Under the pieces are notes generated by a model. That model did not search any database and was not told the DNA's origin. It worked only from the letters and a program-made list of their open reading frames with translations. From positions 50,926 to 114,925 of the forward strand of contig JAKCOZ010000601.1 of assembly GCA_022605955.1 (NCBI GenBank): a DNA stretch of 64,000 nucleotides, written 5' to 3'. This stretch comes from Rallus limicola. Taxonomy: Eukaryota > Chordata > Aves > Gruiformes > Rallidae. Of this stretch, positions 48,120 through 60,791 are shown piece after piece (within the stretch, counting starts at the first letter, position 1; the number at the start of each line of letters is the position of its first letter). The position numbers and the translations under genes were made by a program.

Positions 48120-51100
48120 GTGCTTTTCTCGGCCCTAGCAGACTGCAGTTCAAAACATGCCAAACGTCCAGCAATAACTCCCAAAGTAAAGAAGCTAGGC
48201 CTGAAAGGCATAGCTTGTCTGAAACCTCCTAACAGGACACACGAGCAGACCCTGTCACTTTGGCTCTCAGCCTTTTCCTTTGCCTGGAAAGAGGGAACAT
48301 GCCTGGAACCTCCTACGGTGCTTTTCTCGGCCCTAGCAGACTGCAGTTCAAAACATGCTAAACGTCCAGCAATAACTCCCAAAGTAAAGAAGCTAGGCCT
48401 GAAAGGCATAGCTTGTCTGAAACCTCCTAACAGGACACACGAGCAGACCCTGTCACTTTGGCTCTCAGCCTTTTCCTTTGCCTGGAAAGAGGGAACATGC
48501 CTGGAACCTCCTACGGTGCTTTTCTCGGCCCTAGCAGACTGCAGTTCAAAACATGCTAAACGTCCAGCAATAACTCCCAAAGTAAAGAAGCTAGGCCTGA
48601 AAGGCATAGCTTGTCTGAAACCTCCTAACAGGACACACGAGCAGACCCTGTCACTTTGGCTCTCAGCCTTTTCCTTTGCCTGGAAAGAGGGAACATGCCT
48701 GGAACCTCCTACGGTGCTTTTCTCGGCCCTAGCAGACTGCAGTTCAAAACATGCTAAACGTCCAGCAATAACTCCCAAAGTAAAGAAGCTAGGCCTGAAA
48801 GGCATAGCTTGTCTGAAACCCCCTAACAGGACACACGAGCAGACCCTGTCACTTTGGCTCTCAGCCTTTTCCTTTGCCTGGAAAGAGGGAACATGCCTGG
48901 AACCTCCTACGGTGCTTTTCTCGGCCCTAGCAGACTGCAGTTCAAAACATGCTAAACGTCCAGCAATAACTCCCAAAGTAAAGAAGCTAGGCCTGAAAGG
49001 CATAGCTTGTCTGAAACCTCCTAACAGGACACACGAGCAGACCCTGTCACTTTGGCTCTCAGCCTTTTCCTTTGCCTGGAAAGAGGAAACATGCCTGGAA
49101 CCTCCTACGGTGCTTTTCTCGGCCCTAGCAGACTGCAGTTCAAAACATGCTAAACGTCCAGCAATAACTCCCAAAGTAAAGAAGCTAGGCCTGAAAGGCA
49201 TAGCTTGTCTGAAACCTCCTAACAGGACACACGAGCAGACCCTGTCACTTTGGCTCTCAGCCTTTTCCTTTGCCTGGAAAGAGGGAACATGCCTGGAACC
49301 TCCTACGGTGCTTTTCTCGGCCCTAGCAGACTGCAGTTCAAAACATGCTAAACGTCCAGCAATAACTCCCAAAGTAAAGAAGCTAGGCCTGAAAGGCATA
49401 GCTTGTCTGAAACCTCCTAACAGGACACACGAGCAGACCCTGTCACTTTGGCTCTCAGCCTTTTCCTTTGCCTGGAAAGAGGGAACATGCCTGGAACCTC
49501 CTACGGTGCTTTTCTCGGCCCTAGCAGACTGCAGTTCAAAACATGCTAAACGTCCAGCAATAACTCCCAAAGTAAAGAAGCTAGGCCTGAAAGGCATAGC
49601 TTGTCTGAAACCTCCTAACAGGACACACGAGCAGACCCTGTCACTTTGTCTCTCAGCCTTTTCCTTTGCCTGGAAAGAGGGAACATGCCTGGAACCTCCT
49701 ACGGTGCTTTTCTCGGCCCTAGCAGACTGCAGTTCAAAACATGCTAAACGTCCAGCAATAACTCCCAAAGTAAAGAAGCTAGGCCTGAAAGGCATAGCTT
49801 GTCTGAAACCTCCTAACAGGACACACGAGCAGACCCTGTCACTTTGGCTCTCAGCCTTTTCCTTTGCCTGGAAAGAGGGAACATGCCTGGAACCTCCTAC
49901 GGTGCTTTTCTCGGCCCTAGCAGACTGCAGTTCAAAACATGCTAAACGTCCAGCAATAACTCCCAAAGTAAAGAAGCTAGGCCTGAAAGGCATAGCTTGT
50001 CTGAAACCTCCTAACAGGACACACGAGCAGACCCTGTCACTTTGGCTCTCAGCCTTTTCCTTTGCCTGGAAAGAGGGAACATGCCTGGAACCTCCTACGG
50101 TGCTTTTCTCGGCCCTAGCATACTGCAGGTCACAACATGCTAAACGTCCAGCAATAACTCCCAAAGTAAAGAAGCTAGGCCAGAAAGGCATAGCTTGTCT
50201 GAAACCTACTAACAGGACACACGAGCAGACCCTGTCACTTTGGCTCTCAGCCTTTTCCTTTGCCTGGAAAGAGGGAACATGCCTGGAACCTCCTACGGTG
50301 CTTTTCTCGGCCCTAGCAGACTGCAGTTCAAAACATGCTAAACGTCCAGCAATAACTCCCAAAGTAAAGAAGCTAGGCCTGAAAGGCATAGCTTGTCTGA
50401 AACCTCCTGACAGGACACACGAGCAGACCCTGTCACTTTGGCTCTCAGCCTTTTCCTTTGCCTGGAAAGAGGGAACATGCCTGGAACCTCCTACGGTGCT
50501 TTTCTCGGCCCTAGCAGACTGCAGTTCAAAACATGCTAAACGTCCAGCAATAACTCCCAAAGTAAAGAAGCTAGGCCTTAAAGGCATAGCTTGTCTGAAA
50601 ACTCCTAACAGGACACACGAGCAGACCCTGTCACTTTGGCTCTCAGCCTTTTCCTTTGCCTGGAAAGAGGGAACATGCCTGGAACCTCCTACGGTGCTTT
50701 TCTCGGCCCTAGCAGACTGCAGTTCAAAACATGCTAAACGTCCAGCAATAACTCCCAAAGTAAAGAAGCTAGGCCTGAAAGGCATAGCTTGTCTGAAACC
50801 TCCTAACAGGACACACGAGCAGACCCTGTCACTTTGGCTCTCAGCCTTTTCCTTTGCCTGGAAAGAGGGAACATGCCTGGAACCTCCTACGGTGCTTTTC
50901 TCGGCCCTAGCAGACTGCAGTTCAAAACATGCTAAACGTCCAGCAATAACTCCCAAAGTAAAGAAGCTAGGCCTGAAAGGCATAGCTTGTCTGAAACCTC
51001 CTAACAGGACACACGAGCAGACCCTGTCACTTTGGCTCTCAGCCTTTTCCTTTGCCTGGAAAGAGGGAACATGCCTGGAACCTCCTACGGTGCTTTTCTC

Positions 51101-51287
51101 GGCCCTAGCAGACTGAAGGTCACAACATGCTAAACGTCCAGCAATAACTCCCAAAGTAAAGAAGCTAGGCCAGAAAGGCATAGCTTGTCTGAAACCTACT
51201 AACAGGACACACGAGCAGACCCTGTCATTTTGATTCTCAGCCTTTTACTTTGCCTGGAAAGAGGGAACATGCCTGGAACCTCCTACG
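48120..51287 (+). repeat. Domain III left part: near-consensus run, 16 monomers
   Basis: The first monomer has CATGCCAAAC and follows a GAAATCT monomer, as at 30,108, 36,441 and 40,597 in domain II; unmarked monomers follow. Private changes include GAGGAAAC (about 49,084) and CTTTGTCTC (about 49,648). Two monomers five apart, 50,100-50,297 and 51,090-51,287, share AGGTCACAAC, AGGCCAGAAA and CCTACTAAC. The second ends with the first ATTTTGATTC mark (51,227). Confidence 0.85.
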
Positions 51288-52673
51288 GTGCTTTTCTCGG
51301 CCCTAGCAGACTGCAGTTCAAAACATGCTAAACGTCCAGCAATAACTCCCAAAGTAAAGAAGCTAGGCCTGAAAGGCATAGCTCGTCTGAAACCTCCTAA
51401 CAGGACACACGAGCAGACCCTGTCACTTTGGCTCTCAGCCTTTTCCTTTGCCTGGAAAGAGGGAACATGCCTGGAACCTCCTACGGTGCTTTTCTCGGCC
51501 CTAGCAGACTGCAGTTCAAAACATGCTAAACGTCCAGCAATAACTCCCAAAGTAAAGAAGCTAGGCCTGAAAGGCATAGCTTGTCTGAAACCTCCTAACA
51601 GGACACACGAGCAGACCCTGTCACTTTGGCTCTCAGCCTTTTCCTTTGCCTGGAAAGAGGGAACATGCCTGGAACCTCCTACGGTTCTTTTCTCGGCCCT
51701 AGCAGACTGCAGTTCAAAACATGCTAAACGTCCAGCAATAACTACCAAAGTAAAGAAGCTAGGCCTGAAAGGCATAGCTTGTCTGAAACCTCCTAACAGG
51801 ACACACGAGCAGACCCTGTCACTTTGGCTCTCAGCCTTTTCCTTTGCCTGGAAAGAGGGAACATGCCTGGAACCTCCTACGGTGCTTTTCTCGGCCCTAG
51901 CAGACTGCAGTTCAAAACATGCTAAAGGTTCAGCCATAACTCCCAAAGTAAAGAAGCTAGGCCTGAAAGGCATAGCTTGTCTGAAACCTCCTAACAGGAC
52001 ACACGAGCAGACCCTGTCACTTTGGCTCTCAGCCTTTTCCTTTGCCTGGAAAGAGGGAACATGCCTGGAACCTCCTACGGTGCTTTTCTCGGCCCTAGCA
52101 GACTGCAGTTCAAAACATGCTAAACGTCCAGCAATAACTCCCAAAGTAAAGAAGCTAGGCCTGAAAGGCATAGCTTGTCTGAAACCTCCTAACAGGACAC
52201 ACGAGCAGACCCTGTCACTTTGGCTCTCAGCCTTTTCCTTTGCCTGGAAAGAGGGAACATGCCTGGAACCTCCTACGGTGCTTTTCTCGGCCCTAGCAGA
52301 CTGCAGTTCAAAACATGCTAAACGTCCAGCAATAACTCCCAAAGTAAAGAAGCTAGTCCTGAAAGGCATAGCTTGTCTGAAACCTCCTAACAGGACACAC
52401 GAGCAGACCCTGTCACTTTGTCTCTCAGCCTTTTCCTTTGCCTGGAAAGAGGGAACATGCCTGGAACCTCCTACGGTGCTTTTCTCGGCCCTAGCAGACT
52501 GCAGTTCAAAACATGCTAAACGTCCAGCAATAACTCCCAAAGTAAAGAAGCTAGGCCTGAAAGGCATAGCTTGTCTGAAACCTCCTAACAGGACACACGA
52601 GCAGACCCTGTCACTTTGGCTCTCAGCCTTTTCCTTTGCCTGGAAAGAGGGAACATGCCTGGAACCTCCTACG

Positions 52674-54653
52674 GTGCTTTTCTCGGCCCTAGCAGACTGC
52701 AGTTCAAAACATGCTAAACGTCCAGCAATAACTCCCAAAGTAAAGAAGCTAGGCCTGAAAGGCATAGCTTGTCTGAAACCCCCTAATAGGACACACGAGC
52801 AGACCCTGTCACTTTGGCTCTCAGCCTTTTCCTTTGCCTGGAAAGAGGGAACATGCCTGGAACCTCCTACGGTGCTTTTCTCGGCCCTAGCAGACTGCAG
52901 TTCAAAACATGCTAAACGTCCAGCAATAACTCCCAAAGTAAAGAAGCTAGGCCTGAAAGGCATAGCTTGTCTGAAACCCCCTAACAGGACACACGAGCAG
53001 ACCCTGTCACTTTGGCTCTCAGCCTTTTCCTTTGCCTGGAAAGAGGGAACATGCCTGGAACCTCCTACGGTGCTTTTCTCGGCCCTAGCAGACTGCAGTT
53101 CAAAACATGCTAAACGTCCAGCAATAACTCCCAAAGTAAAGAAGCTAGGCCTGAAAGGCATAGCTTGTCTGAAACCTCCTGACAGGACACACGAGCAGAC
53201 CCTGTCACTTTGGCTCTCAGCCTTTTCCTTTGCCTGGAAAGAGGGAACATGCCTTGAACCTCCTACGGTGCTTTTCTCGGCCCTAGCAGACTGCAGTTCA
53301 AAACATGCTAAACGTCCAGCAATAACTCCTAAAGTAAAGAAGCTAGGCCTGAAAGGCATAGCTTGTCTGAAACCTCCTAACAGGACACACGAGCAGACCC
53401 TGTCACTTTGGCTCTCAGCCTTTTCCTTTGCCTGGAAAGAGGGAACATGCCTGGAACCTCCTACGGTGCTTTTCTCGGCCCTAGCAGACTGCAGTTCAAA
53501 ACATGCTAAACGTCCAGCAATAACTCCCAAAGTAAAGAAGCTAGGCCTGAAAGGCATAGCTTGTCTGAAACCTCCTAACAGGACACACGAGCAGACCCTG
53601 TCACTTTGGCTCTCAGCCTTTTCCTTTGCCTGGAAAGAGGGAACATGCCTGGAACCTCCTACGGTGCTTTTCTCGGCCCTAGCAGACTGCAGTTCAAAAC
53701 ATGCTAAACGTCCAGCAATAACTCCCAAAGTAAAGAAGCTAGGCCTGAAAGGCATAGCTTGTCTGAAACCCCCTAATAGGACACACGAGCAGACCCTGTC
53801 ACTTTGGCTCTCAGCCTTTTCCTTTGCCTGGAAAGAGGGAACATGCCTGGAACCTCCTACGGTGCTTTTCTCGGCCCTAGCAGACTGCAGTTCAAAACAT
53901 GCTAAACGTCCAGCAATAACTCCCAAAGTAAAGAAGCTAGGCCTGAAAGGCATAGCTTGTCTGAAACCCCCTAACAGGACACACGAGCAGACCCTGTCAC
54001 TTTGGCTCTCAGCCTTTTCCTTTGCCTGGAAAGAGGGAACATGCCTGGAACCTCCTACGGTGCTTTTCTCGGCCCTAGCAGACTGCAGTTCAAAACATGC
54101 TAAACGTCCAGCAATAACTCCCAAAGTAAAGAAGCTAGGCCTGAAAGGCATAGCTTGTCTGAAACCTCCTAACAGGACACACGAGCAGACCCTGTCACTT
54201 TGGCTCTCAGCCTTTTCCTTTGCCTGGAAAGAGGGAACATGCCTGGAACCTCCTACGGTGCTTTTCTCGGCCCTAGCAGACTGCAGTTCAAAACATGCTA
54301 AACGTCCAGCAATAACTCCTAAAGTAAAGAAGCTAGGCCTGAAAGGCATAGCTTGTCTGAAACCTCCTAACAGGACACACGAGCAGACCCTGTCACTTTG
54401 GCTCTCAGCCTTTTCCTTTGCCTGGAAAGAGGGAACATGCCTGGAACCTCCTACGGTGCTTTTCTCGGCCCTAGCAGACTGCAGTTCAAAACATGCTAAA
54501 CGTCCAGCAATAACTCCCAAAGTAAAGAAGCTAGGCCTGAAAGGCATAGCTTGTCTGAAACCTCCTAACAGGACACACGAGCAGACCCTGTCACTTTGGC
54601 TCTCAGCCTTTTCCTTTGCCTGGAAAGAGGGAACATGCCTGGAACCTCCTACG
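52674..54653 (+). repeat. Tandem duplication of a five-monomer unit (2 x 990 bp)
   Basis: CCCTAATAGG at 52,781 and 53,771, CCCCCTAAC at about 52,976 and 53,966, and AACTCCTAAAG at about 53,324 and 54,314 all recur with 990-bp spacing. The copies are 52,674-53,663 and 53,664-54,653. One difference is CCTGACAGG at about 53,177 against CCTAACAGG in the second copy. Confidence 0.88.
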
Positions 54654-54851
54654 GTGCTTTTCTCGGCCCTAGCAGACTGCAGTTCAAAACATGCTAAACG
54701 TCCAGCAATAACTCCCAAAGTAAAGAAGCTAGGCCTGAAAGGCATAGCTTGTCTGAAACCTCCTAACAGGACACACGAGCAGACCCTGTCACTTTGGCTC
54801 TCAGCCTTTTCCTTTGCCTGGAAAGAGGGAACATGCCTGGAACCTCCTACG

Positions 54852-56831
54852 GTGCTTTTCTCGGCCCTAGCAGACTGCAGTTCAAAACATGCTAAACGTC
54901 CAGCAATAACTCCCAAAGTAAAGAAGCTAGGCCTGAAAGGCATAGCTCGTCTGAAACCTCCTAACAGGACACACGAGCAGACCCTGTCACTTTGGCTCTC
55001 AGCCTTTTCCTTTGCCTGGAAAGAGGGAACATGCCTGGAACCTCCTACAGTGCTTTTCTCGGCCCTAGCAGACTGCAGTTCAAAACATGCTAAACGTCCA
55101 GCAATAACTCCCAAAGTAAAGAAGCTAGGCCTGAAAGGCATAGCTTGTCTGAAACCTCCTAACAGGACACACGAGCAGACCCTGTCACTTTGGCTCTCAG
55201 CCTTTTCCTTTGCCTGGAAAGAGGGAACATGCCTGGAACCTCCTACGGTGCTTTTCTCGGCCCTAGCAGACTGCAGTTCAAAACATGCTAAACATCCAGC
55301 AATAACTCCCAAAGTAAAGAAGCTAGGCCTGAAAGGCATAGCTTGTCTGAAACCTCCTAACAGGACACACGAGCAGACCCTGTCACTTTGGCTCTCAGCC
55401 TTTTCCTTTGCCTGGAAAGAGGGAACATGCCTGGAACCTCCTACGGTGCTTTTCTCGGCCCTAGCAGACTGCAGTTCAAAACATGCTAAACTTCCAGCAA
55501 TAACTCCCAAAGTAAAGAAGCTAGGCCTGAAAGGCATAGCTTGTCTGAAACCTCCTAACAGGACACACGAGCAGACCCTGTCACTTTGGCTCTCAGCCTT
55601 TTCCTTTGCCTGGAAAGAGGGAACATGCCTGGAACCTCCTACGGTGCTTTTCTCGGCCCTAGCAGACTGCAGGTCACATCATGCTAAACGTCCAGCAATA
55701 ACTCCCAAAGTAAAGAAGCTAGGCCTGAAAGGCATAGCTTGTCTGAAACCTCCTGACAGGACACACGAGCAGACCCTGTCACTTTGGCTCTCAGCCTTTT
55801 CCTTTGCCTGGAAAGAGGGAACATGCCTGGAACCTCCTACGGTGCTTTTCTCGGCCCTAGCAGACTGCAGTTCAAAACATGCTAAACGTCCAGCAATAAC
55901 TCCCAAAGTAAAGAAGCTAGGCCTGAAAGGCATAGCTTGTCTGAAACCTCCTAACAGGACACACGAGCAGACCCTGTCACTTTGGCTCTCAGCCTTTTCC
56001 TTTGCCTGGAAAGAGGGAACATGCCTGGAACCTCCTACGGTGCTTTTCTCGGCCCTAGCAGACTGCAGTTCAAAACATGCTAAACGTCCAGCAATAACTC
56101 CCAAAGTAAAGAAGCTAGGCCTGAAAGGCATAGCTTGTCTGAAACCTCCTAACAGGACACACGAGCAGACCCTGTCACTTTGGCTCTCAGCCTTTTCCTT
56201 TGCCTGGAAAGAGGGAACATGCCTTGAACCTCCTACGGTGCTTTTCTCGGCCATAGCAGACTGCAGTTCAAAACATGCTAAACGTCCAGCAATAACTCCC
56301 AAAGTAAAGAAGCTAGGCCTGAAAGGCATAGCTTGTCTGAAACCTCCTAACAGGACACACGAGCAGACCCTGTCACTTTGGCTCTCAGCCTTTTCCTTTG
56401 CCTGGAAAGAGGGAACATGCCTGGAACCTCCTACGGTGCTTTTCTCGGCCCTAGCAGACTGCAGTTCAAAACATGCTAAACGTCCAGCAATAACTCCCAA
56501 AGTAAAGAAGCTAGGCCTGAAAGGCATAGCTTGTCTGAAACCTCCTAACAGGACACACGAGCAGACCCTGTCACTTTGGCTCTCAGCCTTTTCCTTTGCC
56601 TGGAAAGAGGGAACATGCCTGGAACCTCTTACGGTGCTTTTCTCGGCCCTAGCAGACTGCAGTTCAAAACATGCTAAACGTCCAGCAATAACTCCCAAAG
56701 TAAAGAAGCTAGGCCAGAAAGGCATAGCTTGTCTGAAACCTACTAACAGGACACACGAGCAGACCCTGTCATTTTGATTCTCAGCCTTTTACTTTGCCTG
56801 GAAAGAGGGAACATGCCTGGAACCTCCTACG
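54852..56831 (+). repeat. Domain III cassette, occurrence 1 (10 monomers)
   Basis: The monomer order is AGCTCGT; TACAGTG at its left junction; AACATCC; AACTTCC; AGGTCACATC with CCTGACAGG; two unmarked; CCTTGAACC/GGCCATAG; unmarked; and a last monomer preceded by CCTCTTACGG and carrying AGGCCAGAAA, CCTACTAAC and ATTTTGATTC. This is the complete form of the cassette. Confidence 0.88.
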
Positions 56832-57623
56832 GTGCTTTTCTCGGCCCTAGCAGACTGCAGTTCAAAACATGCTAAACGTCCAGCAATAACTCCCAAAGTA
56901 AAGAAGCTAGGCCTGAAAGGCATAGCTCGTCTGAAACCTCCTAACAGGACACACGAGCAGACCCTGTCACTTTGGCTCTCAGCCTTTTCCTTTGCCTGGA
57001 AAGAGGGAACATGCCTGGAACCTCCTACGGTGCTTTTCTCGGCCCTAGCAGACTGCAGTTCAAAACATGCTAAACGTCCAGCAATAACTCCCAAAGTAAA
57101 GAAGCTAGGCCTGAAAGGCATAGCTTGTCTGAAACCTCCTAACAGGACACACGAGCAGACCCTGTCACTTTGGCTCTCAGCCTTTTCCTTTGCCTGGAAA
57201 GAGGGAACATGCCTGGAACCTCCTACGGTTCTTTTCTCGGCCCTAGCAGACTGCAGTTCAAAACATGCTAAACGTCCAGCAATAACTACCAAAGTAAAGA
57301 AGCTAGGCCTGAAAGGCATAGCTTGTCTGAAACCTCCTAACAGGACACACGAGCAGACCCTGTCACTTTGGCTCTCAGCCTTTTCCTTTGCCTGGAAAGA
57401 GGGAACATGCCTGGAACCTCCTACGGTGCTTTTCTCGGCCCTAGCAGACTGCAGTTCAAAACATGCTAAACGTCCAGCAATAACTCCCAAAGTAAAGAAG
57501 CTAGGCCTGAAAGGCATAGCTTGTCTGAAACCTCCTAACAGGACACACGAGCAGACCCTGTCACTTTGGCTCTCAGCCTTTTCCTTTGCCTGGAAAGAGG
57601 GAACATGCCTGGAACCTCCTACG

Positions 57624-59405
57624 GTGCTTTTCTCGGCCCTAGCAGACTGCAGTTCAAAACATGCTAAACGTCCAGCAATAACTCCCAAAGTAAAGAAGCT
57701 AGGCCTGAAAGGCATAGCTCGTCTGAAACCTCCTAACAGGACACACGAGCAGACCCTGTCACTTTGGCTCTCAGCCTTTTCCTTTGCCTGGAAAGAGGGA
57801 ACATGCCTGGAACCTCCTACAGTGCTTTTCTCGGCCCTAGCAGACTGCAGTTCAAAACATGCTAAACGTCCAGCAATAACTCCCAAAGTAAAGAAGCTAG
57901 GCCTGAAAGGCATAGCTTGTCTGAAACCTCCTAACAGGACACACGAGCAGACCCTGTCACTTTGGCTCTCAGCCTTTTCCTTTGCCTGGAAAGAGGGAAC
58001 ATGCCTGGAACCTCCTACGGTGCTTTTCTCGGCCCTAGCAGACTGCAGTTCAAAACATGCTAAACATCCAGCAATAACTCCCAAAGTAAAGAAGCTAGGC
58101 CTGAAAGGCATAGCTTGTCTGAAACCTCCTAACAGGACACACGAGCAGACCCTGTCACTTTGGCTCTCAGCCTTTTCCTTTGCCTGGAAAGAGGGAACAT
58201 GCCTGGAACCTCCTACGGTGCTTTTCTCGGCCCTAGCAGACTGCAGTTCAAAACATGCTAAACTTCCAGCAATAACTCCCAAAGTAAAGAAGCTAGGCCT
58301 GAAAGGCATAGCTTGTCTGAAACCTCCTAACAGGACACACGAGCAGACCCTGTCACTTTGGCTCTCAGCCTTTTCCTTTGCCTGGAAAGAGGGAACATGC
58401 CTGGAACCTCCTACGGTGCTTTTCTCGGCCCTAGCAGACTGCAGGTCACATCATGCTAAACGTCCAGCAATAACTCCCAAAGTAAAGAAGCTAGGCCTGA
58501 AAGGCATAGCTTGTCTGAAACCTCCTGACAGGACACACGAGCAGACCCTGTCACTTTGGCTCTCAGCCTTTTCCTTTGCCTGGAAAGAGGGAACATGCCT
58601 GGAACCTCCTACGGTGCTTTTCTCGGCCCTAGCAGACTGCAGTTCAAAACATGCTAAACGTCCAGCAATAACTCCCAAAGTAAAGAAGCTAGGCCTGAAA
58701 GGCATAGCTTGTCTGAAACCTCCTAACAGGACACACGAGCAGACCCTGTCACTTTGGCTCTCAGCCTTTTCCTTTGCCTGGAAAGAGGGAACATGCCTGG
58801 AACCTCCTACGGTGCTTTTCTCGGCCCTAGCAGACTGCAGTTCAAAACATGCTAAACGTCCAGCAATAACTCCCAAAGTAAAGAAGCTAGGCCTGAAAGG
58901 CATAGCTTGTCTGAAACCTCCTAACAGGACACACGAGCAGACCCTGTCACTTTGGCTCTCAGCCTTTTCCTTTGCCTGGAAAGAGGGAACATGCCTTGAA
59001 CCTCCTACGGTGCTTTTCTCGGCCATAGCAGACTGCAGTTCAAAACATGCTAAACGTCCAGCAATAACTCCCAAAGTAAAGAAGCTAGGCCTGAAAGGCA
59101 TAGCTTGTCTGAAACCTCCTAACAGGACACACGAGCAGACCCTGTCACTTTGGCTCTCAGCCTTTTCCTTTGCCTGGAAAGAGGGAACATGCCTGGAACC
59201 TCCTACGGTGCTTTTCTCGGCCCTAGCAGACTGCAGTTCAAAACATGCTAAACGTCCAGCAATAACTCCCAAAGTAAAGAAGCTAGGCCTGAAAGGCATA
59301 GCTTGTCTGAAACCTCCTAACAGGACACACGAGCAGACCCTGTCACTTTGGCTCTCAGCCTTTTCCTTTGCCTGGAAAGAGGGAACATGCCTGGAACCTC
59401 TTACG
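57624..59405 (+). repeat. Domain III cassette, occurrence 2 (9 monomers, lacks the last)
   Basis: AGCTCGT at 57,717, TACAGTG at about 57,819, AACATCC at about 58,064, AACTTCC at about 58,262, AGGTCACATC at 58,443 and GGCCATAG at about 59,026 follow the order of the first occurrence at the same spacing. It ends in CCTCTTACGG. The terminal ATTTTGATTC monomer is missing; a new cassette starts instead. Confidence 0.88.
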
Positions 59406-59603
59406 GTGCTTTTCTCGGCCCTAGCAGACTGCAGTTCAAAACATGCTAAACGTCCAGCAATAACTCCCAAAGTAAAGAAGCTAGGCCTGAAAGGCATAGC
59501 TCGTCTGAAACCTCCTAACAGGACACACGAGCAGACCCTGTCACTTTGGCTCTCAGCCTTTTCCTTTGCCTGGAAAGAGGGAACATGCCTGGAACCTCCT
59601 ACA
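59406..59603 (+). repeat. Hybrid monomer at a cassette junction
   Basis: The bases just before it read CCTCTTACGG, which elsewhere (56,627-56,635 and 62,567-62,575) precedes the AGGCCAGAAA/ATTTTGATTC monomer. Here the following monomer is the AGCTCGT type that opens a cassette. The exchange must lie between that junction and monomer position 97. Confidence 0.75.
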
Positions 59604-60791
59604 GTGCTTTTCTCGGCCCTAGCAGACTGCAGTTCAAAACATGCTAAACGTCCAGCAATAACTCCCAAAGTAAAGAAGCTAGGCCTGAAAGGCATAGCTT
59701 GTCTGAAACCTCCTAACAGGACACACGAGCAGACCCTGTCACTTTGGCTCTCAGCCTTTTCCTTTGCCTGGAAAGAGGGAACATGCCTGGAACCTCCTAC
59801 AGTGCTTTTCTCGGCCCTAGCAGACTGCAGTTCAAAACATGCTAAACATCCAGCAATAACTCCCAAAGTAAAGAAGCTAGGCCTGAAAGGCATAGCTTGT
59901 CTGAAACCTCCTAACAGGACACACGAGCAGACCCTGTCACTTTGGCTCTCAGCCTTTTCCTTTGCCTGGAAAGAGGGAACATGCCTGGAACCTCCTACGG
60001 TGCTTTTCTCGGCCCTAGCAGACTGCAGTTCAAAACATGCTAAACTTCCAGCAATAACTCCCAAAGTAAAGAAGCTAGGCCTGAAAGGCATAGCTTGTCT
60101 GAAACCTCCTAACAGGACACACGAGCAGACCCTGTCACTTTGGCTCTCAGCCTTTTCCTTTGCCTGGAAAGAGGGAACATGCCTGGAACCTCCTACGGTG
60201 CTTTTCTCGGCCCTAGCAGACTGCAGGTCACATCATGCTAAACGTCCAGCAATAACTCCCAAAGTAAAGAAGCTAGGCCTGAAAGGCATAGCTTGTCTGA
60301 AACCTCCTAACAGGACACACGAGCAGACCCTGTCACTTTGGCTCTCAGCCTTTTCCTTTGCCTGGAAAGAGGGAACATGCCTGGAACCTCCTACGGTGCT
60401 TTTCTCGGCCCTAGCAGACTGCAGTTCAAAACATGCTAAACGTCCAGCAATAACTCCCAAAGTAAAGAAGCTAGGCCTGAAAGGCATAGCTTGTCTGAAA
60501 CCTCCTAACAGGACACACGAGCAGACCCTGTCACTTTGGCTCTCAGCCTTTTCCTTTGCCTGGAAAGAGGGAACATGCCTGGAACCTCCTACGGTGCTTT
60601 TCTCGGCCCTAGCAGACTGCAGTTCAAAACATGCTAAACGTCCAGCAATAACTCCCAAAGTAAAGAAGCTAGGCCTGAAAGGCATAGCTTGTCTGAAACC
60701 TCCTAACAGGACACACGAGCAGACCCTGTCACTTTGGCTCTCAGCCTTTTCCTTTGCCTGGAAAGAGGGAACATGCCTGGAACCTCCTACG
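59406..60791 (+). repeat. Domain III cassette, occurrence 3 (7 monomers)
   Basis: AGCTCGT at 59,499, TACAGTG twice in succession (about 59,600 and 59,799), AACATCC, AACTTCC and AGGTCACATC (60,225), then two unmarked monomers. The AGGTCACATC monomer has CCTAACAGG instead of the CCTGACAGG seen in the other three full occurrences. This suggests a second exchange inside 60,198-60,395. The GGCCATAG part is missing. Confidence 0.85.

Larger units (their letters stand above)
51288..56831 (+). repeat. Domain III HOR copy 1: 28 monomers, 5,544 bp
   Basis: The copy is bounded by ATTTTGATTC marks at 51,227 and 56,771. It opens with an AGCTCGT monomer, an unmarked monomer, and a GGTTCTTTTC/AACTACC monomer. 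A middle section unique to this copy follows (AAAGGTTCAGCC at about 51,926; CTTTGTCTC at about 52,420; the 990-bp duplication). It ends with a ten-monomer cassette from 54,852. Confidence 0.9.

Noticed and set aside
51245..55537. Minus-strand ORFs (up to 1,430 codons), one segment of which looks like a hydrophobic, signal-peptide-like stretch
   Set aside because: This is the complement of the same repeat. The hydrophobic segment is the reverse reading of monomer positions of about 40-85, repeated every 198 bp.
55671..55680. AGGTCA as a nuclear-receptor half-site
   Set aside because: A six-base match in a few variant monomers of a satellite is expected by chance; nothing else supports regulation.
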